From positions 1,476,106 through 1,540,105 of the forward strand of contig NZ_LR732816.1 of the NCBI RefSeq assembly GCF_902506205.1: a DNA stretch of 64,000 nucleotides, in the 5' to 3' direction. Of the stretch, positions 18,923 to 26,753 are shown one piece after another. The DNA comes from Brevundimonas sp. G8 (lineage in GTDB: Bacteria; Pseudomonadota; Alphaproteobacteria; Caulobacterales; Caulobacteraceae). The translations under genes were made by a program, and so were the position numbers. The notes under the pieces were generated by a model. That model was not told the DNA's origin and did no database searches. It was given only the letters and a program-made list of their open reading frames with translations. Numbering within the stretch: the first letter of the stretch is position 1; every line of letters starts with the position of its first letter.

Positions 18923-19708
18923 TCAGATCGCCGCGCGTTTCAGGGTCACCAGGGCCTGGTCGATCAGGCGGGCGTCGCCGACGGCGAGGATCTGGCCGTT
19001 GTCGTCGGGGGCTGCGCCGCGCCAGTTGACGACCCGGCCGCCGGCGGCCTCGATCACCGGGACCAAGGCGGACCAGTCCCAGGGCTTGAGGCTGGTCTCG
19101 GCGACCAGATCCATCTTGCCCGCCGCCACCATGGCATAGGCATAGGCGTCGCAGCCCAGGCGGGCCAGGCGGGCGGTGGCGCGGACCTGGGTCCAGGCGC
19201 CCAGTTCGGCGCCGTTGAAGATGTCGGGGTCGGTGGTCGAGATGACGGCGTCGGTCAGCTTCTCGCACGCCCTGACGGCCAGGGGCATCTCGGTCTGGCC
19301 GCGCAGCAGGCGCGCGCCGGACGGGCCGCCGATGAAGATCTCGTCCAGATAGGGCTGGGCGATGACGCCGACCGTGGGCCTCCCGGCCTGACGCAAGGCG
19401 ATCAGGGTGGTCCACAGCGGCAGGCCCGAGATGAAGGCGCGGGTGCCGTCGATGGGGTCCAGCACCCAGACGTGCTCGGCTTCCGGCCGGTCCTGGCCAT
19501 ATTCCTCGCCGATGACGCCGTGGTCGGGATAGCGGGCCGCGATTAGGCGGCGAATGGCGGCCTCGGCCTGTTTGTCGGCCTCGGTGACCGGATCGAAGCC
19601 GGCGGCGCCGCCCTTGTCCTCATGCCCGATGTCCGAGCGGAAGAAGGGCAAAGTCACGCGCGCGGCTTCGCGCGCCAGTTCGATGGCGAAGGCTTCGTAT
19701 TCGGTCAT
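18923..19708 (-). CDS. hisN: Histidinol-phosphatase, inositol-monophosphatase family
   Basis: A 261-residue Mg2+-dependent phosphatase. Metal ligands are visible in GEEYG near residue 70, DPIDGTRAFISG near 84-95, and WDWSALVPVIEAAGG near 205-220. The pattern DPIDGTRAFISGLPLW and the length are those of the HisN branch, which removes phosphate from histidinol phosphate in alphaproteobacteria lacking HisB-type phosphatase. SuhB/CysQ-like activity is the main alternative. Stands alone, downstream of the XRE regulator gene in the same orientation. Confidence 0.85.
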   Translation of the reverse strand: MTEYEAFAIELAREAARVTLPFFRSDIGHEDKGGAAGFDPVTEADKQAEAAIRRLIAARYPDHGVIGEEYGQDRPEAEHVWVLDPIDGTRAFISGLPLWTTLIALRQAGRPTVGVIAQPYLDEIFIGGPSGARLLRGQTEMPLAVRACEKLTDAVISTTDPDIFNGAELGAWTQVRATARLARLGCDAYAYAMVAAGKMDLVAETSLKPWDWSALVPVIEAAGGRVVNWRGAAPDDNGQILAVGDARLIDQALVTLKRAAI

Positions 19709-19755
19709 GAGGCTCCCTTACCGCGCTTTCATCGGCTTGGGCGCCCCTCTGCGTT

Positions 19756-20130
19756 TCAGGCGGGGATATCCGTGTGCAGCGACTTGGCCAGGTCCAGCAG
19801 GCGACGGCGGGGCCGTTCGTCTAGCTGATAATAGGCCTGGATCAGGTCCAGGGTCTCCTTGCGCGAGAAGACCTCGCCGCCCTTGGGCAGGGGCGCGTCG
19901 TCTTCCATCGCTTCTGCGAGACCGTCGTAGAAATAGGCGACCGGCGTTTCCAGCGCCTCGGCCAGTTGCCACAGGCGGGCGGCCGAGATGCGGTTGGCGC
20001 CGCATTCGTATTTCTGGATCTGCTGGAAGCGGATGCCGACCTGGACGGCCAGCTGCTGCTGGGTCAGGCCCAACAGACGCCGGCGCCGACGCAGGCGGCG
20101 GCCCAGGTGCAGGTCGATGTCGGCGGCCAT
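19756..20130 (-). CDS. XRE-family transcriptional regulator
   Basis: A 124-residue protein with an N-terminal Cro/CI helix-turn-helix (about residues 8-62: LGLTQQQLAVQVGIRFQQIQKYECGANRIS is the helix-turn-helix) preceded by an Arg-rich run, and a short C-terminal helical tail (ETLDLIQAYYQL). I chose the ATG at 20130 because GAGGA lies nine bases before it; a longer frame to 20247 lacks family character. Divergent from the GlsB-type gene, which it might regulate. Target unknown. Confidence 0.85.
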   Translation of the reverse strand: MAADIDLHLGRRLRRRRRLLGLTQQQLAVQVGIRFQQIQKYECGANRISAARLWQLAEALETPVAYFYDGLAEAMEDDAPLPKGGEVFSRKETLDLIQAYYQLDERPRRRLLDLAKSLHTDIPA

Positions 20131-20318
20131 GGCCGTGATCCTCGTATCAACGTCTGTCCCGATGCGGGACGACACACGTCGATGGGGGCAATCGCCGTGC
20201 CGGATCGCGTCCGAGGCGAGTTCGGCAATATTGCGGCAAGCGAGCAATGACGACGCAACCGTATGGCTCGAGCTGCATTTACTGCAACAGCTTGGCTTTT
20301 ACAGGAAGGAACCACAGC

Positions 20319-20573
20319 ATGGGTTTGGGAATCATTGGTTGGCTCGTCATCGGCATCGTCGCCGGCTGGCTGGCTGAAAAGGTCATGGGTCGTAATCACG
20401 GCCTGCTCACCAATCTGATCGTCGGCGTCATCGGCGCCCTGATCGGCGGTTTCATCTCCGCCAACGTCTTCGGTACGCCGGTCGGCGGCTTCAACTTCGT
20501 GACGCTGATCGTGGCGTTTCTGGGCGCCTGCCTGCTGCTGTTCCTTCTGGGACTGGTCAAGCGTCGCGCTTGA
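20319..20573 (+). CDS. GlsB/YeaQ/YmgE family stress-response membrane protein
   Basis: An 84-residue protein with three hydrophobic helices: GIIGWLVIGIVAGWLAEKVMG, LIVGVIGALIGGFI and VTLIVAFLGACLLLFLLGLV, ending in basic KRRA. The spacing and GWLA/GAxIGG motifs are those of the transglycosylase-associated (GlsB/YeaQ) family, membrane proteins linked to envelope stress. AAGGAA precedes the ATG by about seven bases. Divergent from the XRE gene and followed by a strong terminator, so it is a one-gene unit. Confidence 0.9.
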   Translation: MGLGIIGWLVIGIVAGWLAEKVMGRNHGLLTNLIVGVIGALIGGFISANVFGTPVGGFNFVTLIVAFLGACLLLFLLGLVKRRA

Positions 20574-20594
20574 TCCGGCAATAGGCTGAAGACG

Positions 20595-20625
20595 AAAAGG
20601 GCGGCTCGAAAGAGCCGCCCTTTTT
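20595..20625 (+). terminator. Intrinsic terminator after the GlsB-type gene
   Basis: A perfect 13-bp stem (20595-20607 with 20612-20624) around a GAAA tetraloop, followed by T. The A-rich left side would also let it act on the other strand. Confidence 0.9.
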
Positions 20626-20660
20626 GCTGGGTGATTCCGCTCTTCCATTGCAGGCAAACG

Positions 20661-20691
20661 AAAGGGCAGTCGGAAAATCCGACCGCCCTTT
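20661..20691. terminator. Second intrinsic terminator, facing the secreted-protein gene
   Basis: A 14-bp stem with one mismatch (20661-20674 with 20678-20691) around AAA. It starts 25 bases beyond the stop of the minus-strand gene at 20716 and has TTTCG on that strand. With the preceding terminator it separates two convergent units. Confidence 0.75.
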
Positions 20692-20715
20692 GTCATTCAA
20701 CCCTGAAAGGTCGGT

Positions 20716-21213
20716 TTATTGCGGCTCGGTGGGAGCCGGCGTCGCGGCGTCCGGCGCGGGCGTCATCGGCTCGCTCGTCGCCGGCTCGGTCGGCTCCGTG
20801 GTCGGCTCGCTCATCGTGTCCGGGCTCGGCGTCGCAGCAGGCGCGGCGGCCGGAGCAGGCGGTGCGCCCGCGATGGGGGCGGCGGCGTCGAACTCGGCCT
20901 TGGTGTAGGCCACGACCACGCCGGTCCCTTCTTGGCGGATGCCGCTCAGCGGCACGGCGCGAAGCTGGCCGTCGGCGCCGCGCACGGTGAGCTCCTGCTT
21001 GCCTTCGGCATTGGACTGAACGCCTTCCAGCTTGCCCAGTTCGCCGTCAGGACCCGCGACGCTCGAGCCGGGGTTCAGCGAAAGCGATTGCTGCGAGGAC
21101 GCAGCGGCGGCAGGCGCAGCAGCCGGAGCGGGCGTGGCTTCTTGCGCCATAGCCGGCGCGGCGGTCATGAAGGCGGCGGCAGCGCCGGCCAGAAGAACAG
21201 TCTTGATGGTCAT
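20716..21213 (-). CDS. Secreted Pro/Ala-rich protein of unknown function
   Basis: A 165-residue protein with a signal peptide ending AMAQEA. A short folded segment (about residues 50-110: GELGKLEGVQ, KQELTVRGADGQLRAVPLSGI, VVVAYTKAEFDAA) resembles a small beta-rich PRC-barrel-like unit; it is flanked by Ala/Pro-rich and then Pro/Thr/Glu-rich low-complexity tails. I chose the ATG at 21213 (MTIKTVLLAG) over an in-frame ATG at 21252 because it starts the signal peptide. No function can be assigned. Confidence 0.7.
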   Translation of the reverse strand: MTIKTVLLAGAAAAFMTAAPAMAQEATPAPAAAPAAAASSQQSLSLNPGSSVAGPDGELGKLEGVQSNAEGKQELTVRGADGQLRAVPLSGIRQEGTGVVVAYTKAEFDAAAPIAGAPPAPAAAPAATPSPDTMSEPTTEPTEPATSEPMTPAPDAATPAPTEPQ

Positions 21214-21369
21214 GGGAGAACGTCCCCGGTTACGCGAGCCCGACGCCCGCACCAGACCAAACTCGCCATGTTACGATATGTTTCACGCGCCTAGAAATGA
21301 CCTCAGGACCGCCCCGGTTGGACGATTCTTGGTCTATGTTCGGGCACTTCCCGATTCGAGAGGCCAAGC

Positions 21370-23025
21370 TTGTCTAGCCGACCCAGGCATACGTCCGGTC
21401 TGATCCGCCGCCTTCTGGGCCTGGCCTATGAGCTGACGCCGCAGATCTTTGCGGTGCTGGCTTTCGGAGCGGGCGCCCTGATGCTGGTCTCGGCGGTGAC
21501 GCCCGAGTTCGACGGACGGCTGCGCCTGTTGACCGGGGTGGTTTCGCCGATCCTGGTCGACCTGTCGCATTTTGTCGGAAGCATCGCGGGCTTCCTGCTG
21601 CTGATGCTGTCGGCGGGCCTATGGCGTCGCAGGCGGGGGGCCTACTGGGCGGCGCTGCTGGTGCTGGCGGCAGGGGCGGTGTTTTCGGTTCTCAAAGGCC
21701 TGGATTGGCAGCAGGCGACCGATCTGGCCATCGTCGCTGCCCTGCTGGCGCCCTGCCGCACGGCCTTCAATCGGCGTTCGCGGCTCAGCGAGCCGCTGCG
21801 GCCCAGCTGGTTGTTGCTGCTGACGGCGGTGGTGGCGGCCATGCTGTGGCTGGGCTTCTTCGCCTATCGCGATGTGGCCTATAGTGACGAACTGTGGTGG
21901 CGTTTCCTCAGCGATCGCCAGGCGTCGGGCTTCCTGCGGGCGGGGCTGGTGCTGGCGATCCTGACGCTGGTGGTGGCGGGACGTTCGCTGCTGAGTTCGC
22001 CGGGGTCGCATAGTCACGGCCCGGCCAGCGCCGCCGACATCGAACGCGCGACGGCGGCCCTGAAGGCGGCGAATTCGGCGACGCCCGAGGCCTGGCTGGC
22101 CATGCTGGGCGACAAGGCCCTGATGTTCAGCCCGTCGGGGTCCAGCTTCCTGGCCTACCGCGTGCGCGGTCGCCGCTGGATCGCGATGGGCGAGCCGGCG
22201 GGACTGAAGAGCGAGCGGCGCGAACTGCTGTGGTCCTTCGCGGAGACGGCCGACAGCTATGGCGGAGCCGCCGTCTTCTATTCCGTCAGCGAGGACGCGC
22301 TGGGCGATCTGGCGACCATGGGATTGGCTATGCGCAAGGTCGGAGAGACGGCGGTGATCGACGCCCACCAGTTCTCGTTGGAGGGCAAGAGCAAGCAGAA
22401 CCTGCGCACGGCGATCAATCGCGCCGAGCGGGAAGGGGCGTCGTTCGAGGTGCTGCCGCCCGGATCGGTCGGGCCGATCGCGGGCGAGCTGAAGGCGATC
22501 TCGGACGCCTGGCTGGCCATGCATGAAGGCGCGGAGAAGTCGTTTTCGTTGGGGCGGTTCGACGCCGCCTATCTGGACCTGACGCCGCTGGCCGTCGTGC
22601 GCGAGGGCGGGAAGATCGTGGCCTTCGCCAATCTGCTGACGGCGCCGGACGAGGCGGCGGTGGATCTGATGCGGCACCATCCCGACGCGCCGCACGGGGT
22701 GATGGACTATCTGTTCATTCGTTGCGCCCAGTGGGCCAAGGCCGAGGGCCTGGCCAGTTTCGACCTGGGGATGGCCCCCTTGGCGGGGCTGGAGGATCGG
22801 CGCCTGGCCCCGGTGTTCGCGCGGGTCGGCGCCCTGGTGTTCGACGAAGGTGGGGCGCTGTACGGCTTCCAGGGGCTGCGCAGCTACAAGGCCAAGTTCG
22901 CACCCGACTGGCGCTCGCGCTTCATTGCGGCGCCGGTTTCGACGCCCTTGCCGCTGGCGCTGCTGGACGTCGCGCTGCTGACCAGCGGCGGCTGGCTGGG
23001 AATGCTGGGGCTGAGGAAGGGCTAG
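21370..23025 (+). CDS. Short MprF-like protein: six membrane helices plus DUF2156 domain
   Basis: A 551-residue protein starting at TTG. Residues 20-215 hold about six membrane segments; from about 225 a DUF2156 (phosphatidylglycerol lysyltransferase C-terminal) domain follows, with SGSSFLAYRVRGRRWIAMGEP, NLRTAINRAEREG and FDLGMAPLAGL. Full MprF proteins have about 14 helices (flippase half plus synthase half), so this matches only the synthase half. It may add an amino acid to a membrane lipid without flipping it itself. The stop overlaps the convergent hemW stop by four bases (CTAG). Confidence 0.8.
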   Translation: MSSRPRHTSGLIRRLLGLAYELTPQIFAVLAFGAGALMLVSAVTPEFDGRLRLLTGVVSPILVDLSHFVGSIAGFLLLMLSAGLWRRRRGAYWAALLVLAAGAVFSVLKGLDWQQATDLAIVAALLAPCRTAFNRRSRLSEPLRPSWLLLLTAVVAAMLWLGFFAYRDVAYSDELWWRFLSDRQASGFLRAGLVLAILTLVVAGRSLLSSPGSHSHGPASAADIERATAALKAANSATPEAWLAMLGDKALMFSPSGSSFLAYRVRGRRWIAMGEPAGLKSERRELLWSFAETADSYGGAAVFYSVSEDALGDLATMGLAMRKVGETAVIDAHQFSLEGKSKQNLRTAINRAEREGASFEVLPPGSVGPIAGELKAISDAWLAMHEGAEKSFSLGRFDAAYLDLTPLAVVREGGKIVAFANLLTAPDEAAVDLMRHHPDAPHGVMDYLFIRCAQWAKAEGLASFDLGMAPLAGLEDRRLAPVFARVGALVFDEGGALYGFQGLRSYKAKFAPDWRSRFIAAPVSTPLPLALLDVALLTSGGWLGMLGLRKG

Positions 23026-24182
23026 GTCAGCAGCGCCTTCAGCACCCCGTCCAGCACCGGACGACCGCGGGTGGTGGCGATCAGCCGGTCGTCCTGGAGC
23101 ATCAGAAACCCGTCGGCGATCAGGTCCGCGACGGGCGCCCGCGTTGGCGACAGGTCCAGAGCCGAGAGCAGAACCGCGGGCGCGCCCTCGGTGGTGCGAA
23201 GGGCCAGCAGGAACCGCTCCTCGGCCGCATCGGCTGGAGGCTGTGCGTCGCGGTCCGACCAAGGTGCAGCGGCCGAAACCCCCGCGACATAGTCGGCGAT
23301 GCGGCGATGGGCGACGGTCGCGGTCCTGACGCCGTCCAGCGTCAACCGTCCGTGGGCGCCGGGACCGAGGCCCAGATAGTCGCCGCCGCGCCAGACATGC
23401 AGATTGTGCGACGACCGGGCGGTCGGGCCACGCGCATGGTTGGACACCTCATAGGCGTCGAAACCGGCGGACGAGAGCACGTCCTGGGTGGTTTCATAAA
23501 GCGAGCCGGCGCGGTCCTCGTCCGGCGGCGTCAGGGTGCCGCGTGCAAACGCCCGACCGAAGGCGGTCGTGGGCTCTATGGTCAGCTGATAGGGCGAAAC
23601 GTGTTCGAACCCCAGGGCCAGGGCCGTGGTCAGTTCGGCGGCCCAGTCTTCGGGCGTCTGGTCCGGTCTGGCGTAGATCAGGTCGATGGACAGGCGCTCG
23701 AAGGCGCGGCGGGCCAGATCGACCGCACGCAGGGCCTCGGCCGCCGAATGGTCGCGACCGAGGAATCTCAGGGCGGCGTCGTCCAGCGCCTGCACCCCCA
23801 TCGACAGGCGGTTGATCCCGGCCTCGGCCAGGGCGGCGAAACGGCCGGCCTCGGCGTCGGTGGGATTGGCCTCCAGCGTGATCTCGATCTCGCCAATGGG
23901 CGGGAACAGGTCGCGCGCCGCCGCCACGATGCGGGCGACGGCCTCGGGAGCCATCAGCGACGGCGTGCCGCCGCCGAAGAAGATCGAGGCCAGTCGTCGC
24001 GGGCCGGTCAGAACCCTCTGCGCGCGCAGATCGGCCAGGATCGCCTCGACCAGCCCGGCCTGCTCCTCGGTCCGCCCCCGGTCGCGCACGACGTTGAAAT
24101 CGCAATAGGGGCATATGCGCGCGCAATAGGGCCAGTGGACGTAGAGGCCGATGTCGGTCCCTGGATCGCGGGGATCAGTCAA
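23022..24182 (-). CDS. hemW: Radical SAM heme chaperone HemW
   Basis: A 386-residue radical SAM protein of the HemN-like family that binds heme and transfers it to respiratory proteins. The cluster motif is CxxxCxxC at Cys20, Cys24 and Cys27 (YCARICPYCDF). FFGGGTPSLM and LSMGVQALDD are conserved family motifs. It lacks the extra Cys region of true coproporphyrinogen dehydrogenase HemN. Its start overlaps the end of rdgB by eight bases; the rdgB-hemW order is common in alphaproteobacteria and supports one transcript. Confidence 0.92.
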   Translation of the reverse strand: MTDPRDPGTDIGLYVHWPYCARICPYCDFNVVRDRGRTEEQAGLVEAILADLRAQRVLTGPRRLASIFFGGGTPSLMAPEAVARIVAAARDLFPPIGEIEITLEANPTDAEAGRFAALAEAGINRLSMGVQALDDAALRFLGRDHSAAEALRAVDLARRAFERLSIDLIYARPDQTPEDWAAELTTALALGFEHVSPYQLTIEPTTAFGRAFARGTLTPPDEDRAGSLYETTQDVLSSAGFDAYEVSNHARGPTARSSHNLHVWRGGDYLGLGPGAHGRLTLDGVRTATVAHRRIADYVAGVSAAAPWSDRDAQPPADAAEERFLLALRTTEGAPAVLLSALDLSPTRAPVADLIADGFLMLQDDRLIATTRGRPVLDGVLKALLT

Positions 24183-24777
24183 TCAGGGCGGCCTTCAGCT
24201 TGGCGAAGGCGCGGGTGCGGTGGCTGATGGCGTCCTTGGCCTGGGGCTCCATCTCGCCGAAGGTCAGATCGCCGCCGTCGGGAATGAAGAGGGGGTCGTA
24301 GCCGAATCCCCGGTCGCCGCGCGGCGGGAAGGTCAGCTGGCCGTGAACCTCGCCCTCGACCACCACGCAGGGACCGTCGGGCCAGGCGACGGCCAGGGCC
24401 GAGGTGAACCAGGCGGCCCGATCGGTCGCACCGATCTCTTCCAGCCGCTGCTCGACCTTTGTCATGGCGACCGCGAAATCCTTGCCCGGTCCGGCCCAGC
24501 GCGCGGAGAAGATGCCCGGCGCCCCGTCAAGCGCTGAGACCGACAGACCGGAATCGTCGGCCAGCGAAACCTCGCCCGACAGCTGGGCGGAGTGGCGGGC
24601 CTTCAGCATGGCGTTGCCGGCGAAAGTCGTCTCGGTCTCGTCCGGTTCAGGCAGATTCAACTGGCCTGCAGTGACGATCTCGTAATTTCCGCCCAGCAGC
24701 GCCGAGATTTCTGGGACCTTGCCGGGGTTATGAGTCGCGACGACGAGCCGCATCCCCTTGATAAGCTTGAGATTCAT
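24175..24777 (-). CDS. rdgB: XTP/dITP diphosphatase (non-canonical purine NTPase)
   Basis: A 200-residue house-cleaning enzyme that hydrolyses ITP, dITP and XTP. It has the family start VVATHNPGK, the substrate-site FAGNAMLKARH, the metal-binding LADDSGLSVSALDGAPGIFSARWAG, and the C-terminal FGYDPLF and SHRTRAF motifs. Start could be 24777 or the internal ATG at 24753 (MRLVVATHN); AGGGG lies about 11 bases before the former, and none is well placed for the latter. Upstream gene of the rdgB-hemW pair. Confidence 0.95.
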   Translation of the reverse strand: MNLKLIKGMRLVVATHNPGKVPEISALLGGNYEIVTAGQLNLPEPDETETTFAGNAMLKARHSAQLSGEVSLADDSGLSVSALDGAPGIFSARWAGPGKDFAVAMTKVEQRLEEIGATDRAAWFTSALAVAWPDGPCVVVEGEVHGQLTFPPRGDRGFGYDPLFIPDGGDLTFGEMEPQAKDAISHRTRAFAKLKAALID

Positions 24778-24817
24778 CGACGATCACGCCCCTGAAACAG
24801 TCTATTGCCAAATTTTA

Positions 24818-24834
24818 ATATCGTTAAACGATAT
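24818..24834. promoter_or_regulatory. Perfect AT-rich palindrome upstream of the small membrane peptide gene
   Basis: ATATCGTT-A-AACGATAT is an exact 17-base palindrome in the region shared by rdgB (minus) and the 38-aa peptide gene (plus). It stands out against the GC-rich background and looks like an operator. No regulator can be named, though an XRE regulator is encoded about 1 kb downstream. Confidence 0.4.
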
Positions 24835-24903
24835 GTAACGTGCCTTTTCCGTCCGCACGGCCTATCTATTGATCGTCAGGAACGAGGTCGCAACGTTCAT
24901 GAC

Positions 24904-24960
24904 TTCCGCGAAAACGGAAATGATCATGCGATTAACAAATGCAAAGGGCGATAATCGCCC
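24904..24960 (+). promoter_or_regulatory. Two small hairpins in the leader of the 38-aa peptide gene
   Basis: TTCCG-CGAAAA-CGGAA (24904-24919) and the perfect palindrome GGGCGAT-A-ATCGCCC (24946-24960) lie in the last 80 bases before the peptide start codon. The second ends 13 bases before the GGAG ribosome site. They may fold in the mRNA and affect translation, or serve as protein sites. Role inferred. Confidence 0.3.
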
Positions 24961-24984
24961 AAACAGGAAAGACGGAGAAATACC

Positions 24985-25101
24985 ATGCACACGATGAACG
25001 CCTCGATGTGGCTCGACAAGGTCGGCGCTGCTTTTGTCGCCACCGTTCTGATCGCCGCCCTGCCGACCGCCTTGGTCGTCATTCTGTTCCAAGGCGTCTG
25101 A
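24985..25101 (+). CDS. 38-residue single-helix membrane peptide
   Basis: A very short gene starting at ATG 24985 with GGAG about nine bases upstream. The product begins MHTMNASMWLDKVGAA, continues as one membrane helix (FVATVLIAALPTALVVILF) and ends QGV. The strong ribosome site, the clean hydrophobic profile and the position in a 450-base region otherwise lacking a gene support it as real. A DUF2975-XRE pair starts 130 bases later in the same direction. No known family recognised; function unknown. Confidence 0.6.
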   Translation: MHTMNASMWLDKVGAAFVATVLIAALPTALVVILFQGV

Positions 25102-25230
25102 TCTAGCCTTTTTCGATCAAGAGAGCTTTGACGACCAGCATGAAGACCGCGATGTATAGAGCCGCGCGCGGGTTCGCCGGACCCCGCGTGGCCATCGCCC
25201 CGCCTTCCCCGGCCTGAGATCAGAAAGACC

Positions 25231-25845
25231 ATGCGCCTGCCGACGCCGCCAAATCCGCTGAAGCGAGGCGAGGCAAGCGCCATTAAGGGGCTCAGCGCCC
25301 TGCGCATTCCTTTCAAGGCGATGGGACCGGGCTCGGTCTCCAGCATGCTGAAGGTGGTGCTGGACGTCGCCTACATCCTGCTCTGGCTGATCACCGGCGT
25401 GCTGCTGCTGCTGGTGATCGCCGCGATCTTCATTCCCCTGGACAATGTGAACATCACCGTCAGCGGGGATTCCGGCGGCAAGCAATTGCCGCTGACGCGC
25501 ACCCTGCTGCTGTTCGGCCTGGGCGCCGCGACGGCCTATTTCGGCGGCTTCATGCTGATCCTGCGCAGCCTGCGCCGCATCATTCGCACCCTGACCATGG
25601 GCGACCCGTTCCAGCCCGACAATGTGCGCCGTCTGCGCCAGATCGGTCTGACGCTCGCGGTCGTGACCGGCGGCGTCTGGGTGGCGCAGGGTTTCGTCGC
25701 CAAGCGGCTGGCGCCCGGCGTCATGGACCCGCAGGGGTTGGGCGAGCTGCTGACACCGATCTTTTCCGTGCTGATCGTCTTCGTGCTGGCGGAGGTGTTC
25801 CGCGAGGGCGCGCGCCTGCGCCGCGAATCCGAACTGACGATCTGA
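25231..25845 (+). CDS. DUF2975 membrane protein
   Basis: A 204-residue membrane protein with four helices (about residues 42-68, 88-112, 137-155, 168-186). The cytoplasmic stretch MGDPFQPDNVRRLRQIG between helices 2 and 3 is the hallmark of the DUF2975 family. These proteins are usually encoded right before a small XRE regulator, as here, and are thought to form a membrane-regulator pair; the signal is not established. The N-terminal 30 residues are basic and outside the usual domain. Confidence 0.85.
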   Translation: MRLPTPPNPLKRGEASAIKGLSALRIPFKAMGPGSVSSMLKVVLDVAYILLWLITGVLLLLVIAAIFIPLDNVNITVSGDSGGKQLPLTRTLLLFGLGAATAYFGGFMLILRSLRRIIRTLTMGDPFQPDNVRRLRQIGLTLAVVTGGVWVAQGFVAKRLAPGVMDPQGLGELLTPIFSVLIVFVLAEVFREGARLRRESELTI

Positions 25846-25869
25846 GCCGTTTCGAAGTAGGATTCCCGC

Positions 25870-26109
25870 ATGGCCATCCGCGTCCAGCTCGACCGCGTCC
25901 TCGTGGAACGCCGCATGTCGTTGACCGAACTCGCCGACCGGGTCGGGGTGACGGTGGCGAACCTGTCGATCCTGAAGACCGGCAAGGCGCGTGCGGTGCG
26001 GTTCTCGACCCTGGACGCCCTGTGCCGCGAACTGGATTGCCAGCCCGGCGACCTGCTGGCCCATGAACCGGGTCCGGGAGACACGATCGAGGACGACGGC
26101 GACGCATGA
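25870..26109 (+). CDS. Small XRE (YozG-like) regulator paired with DUF2975
   Basis: A 79-residue protein that is almost entirely a Cro/CI helix-turn-helix: MSLTELADRVGVTVANLSILKTGKARAVRF followed by TLDALCRELDCQPGDLLAH. The acidic tail (DTIEDDGDA) ends at a stop that overlaps the next gene by four bases (ATGA). AGGA is seven bases before the ATG. Family members sit next to DUF2975 genes, and this one is 24 bases downstream of it, so co-expression is likely. Confidence 0.9.
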   Translation: MAIRVQLDRVLVERRMSLTELADRVGVTVANLSILKTGKARAVRFSTLDALCRELDCQPGDLLAHEPGPGDTIEDDGDA

Positions 26110-26687
26110 GGCGAAAGGGTCCGAGCCGTGACGAGAACGGACTGACGCCCGAAGACCGTCGCATCTGGACCCGCGTCGCCGGATCGGTGGCGACGCCCAA
26201 GACGCGCAAGGCCGCCCGCGTCACGCCCGGCGCCGAGACCCCGCCCGAGATCGTCGTCACGCCGGTGGAACGCTCGCGTCCGCTGGCCAAGTCGTCGCCC
26301 AAACGCGTCGCCGCCGCGCCCCCGGTCGAAAAACGCGCTTCGCCCCCGCGTCCCAAGCCGGCGCCGGAGGATCTGGAGCCGCGTCGCAAGCAGCGGCTGT
26401 CGCGCGAACGCGATCCCATCGAGGCGCGCATCGACCTGCACGGTTTCGGCCGGTTCGAGGCCGAGGATCAACTGCGCGGTTTCCTGATCTCGTGTCAGAC
26501 GCGCGGGATGCGCGCGGTGCTGGTCATCACGGGGCAGGGCCGGATGGGCGGCGGGGTCATCCGCTCGGCCTTTGGGGAATGGATGTCGTCGACCGCGCTA
26601 CGCGGCGTCGTGTCGGGCTTCACCGTCGCCCACCAGCGGCACGGCGGAAACGGCGCCTTCTACGTCACCCTGAAACGTCAGACCTGA
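26106..26687 (+). CDS. Smr domain protein
   Basis: A 193-residue protein. The first 100 residues are basic, Pro-rich and probably disordered; the C-terminal Smr domain starts at IDLHGFGRFEAEDQLRGFL and includes the conserved VITGQGR and the end HGGNGAFYVTLKR. Smr domains are nucleases or nucleic-acid binders, first seen in MutS2; stand-alone copies are common. The start overlaps the XRE stop (ATGA), and a terminator follows, so DUF2975, XRE and Smr form one unit. Confidence 0.9.
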   Translation: MRRKGPSRDENGLTPEDRRIWTRVAGSVATPKTRKAARVTPGAETPPEIVVTPVERSRPLAKSSPKRVAAAPPVEKRASPPRPKPAPEDLEPRRKQRLSRERDPIEARIDLHGFGRFEAEDQLRGFLISCQTRGMRAVLVITGQGRMGGGVIRSAFGEWMSSTALRGVVSGFTVAHQRHGGNGAFYVTLKRQT

Positions 26688-26696
26688 CGCCCACGA

Positions 26697-26732
26697 AAAA
26701 GGCCGGATCCGCGCTGGCGGACCCGGCCTTTT
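26697..26732. terminator. Bidirectional terminator between Smr and TetR genes
   Basis: A 16-bp stem with a single mismatch (AAAAGGCCGG-A-TCCGC with GCGGA-C-CCGGCCTTTT) and a GCTG loop. T-runs on both strands suit the two convergent genes. Confidence 0.88.
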
Positions 26733-26753
26733 CCAAAGCGACTTGTCTTCGGC

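Noticed and set aside
24920..24997. 25-codon upstream frame overlapping the start of the 38-aa peptide gene
   Set aside because: Possible leader peptide, but polar and without distinctive codons or a good ribosome site.
25140..25217. 25-codon frame (MKTAMYRAARGF...) before the DUF2975 gene
   Set aside because: No clear ribosome site and Arg/Pro-rich composition; likely chance.
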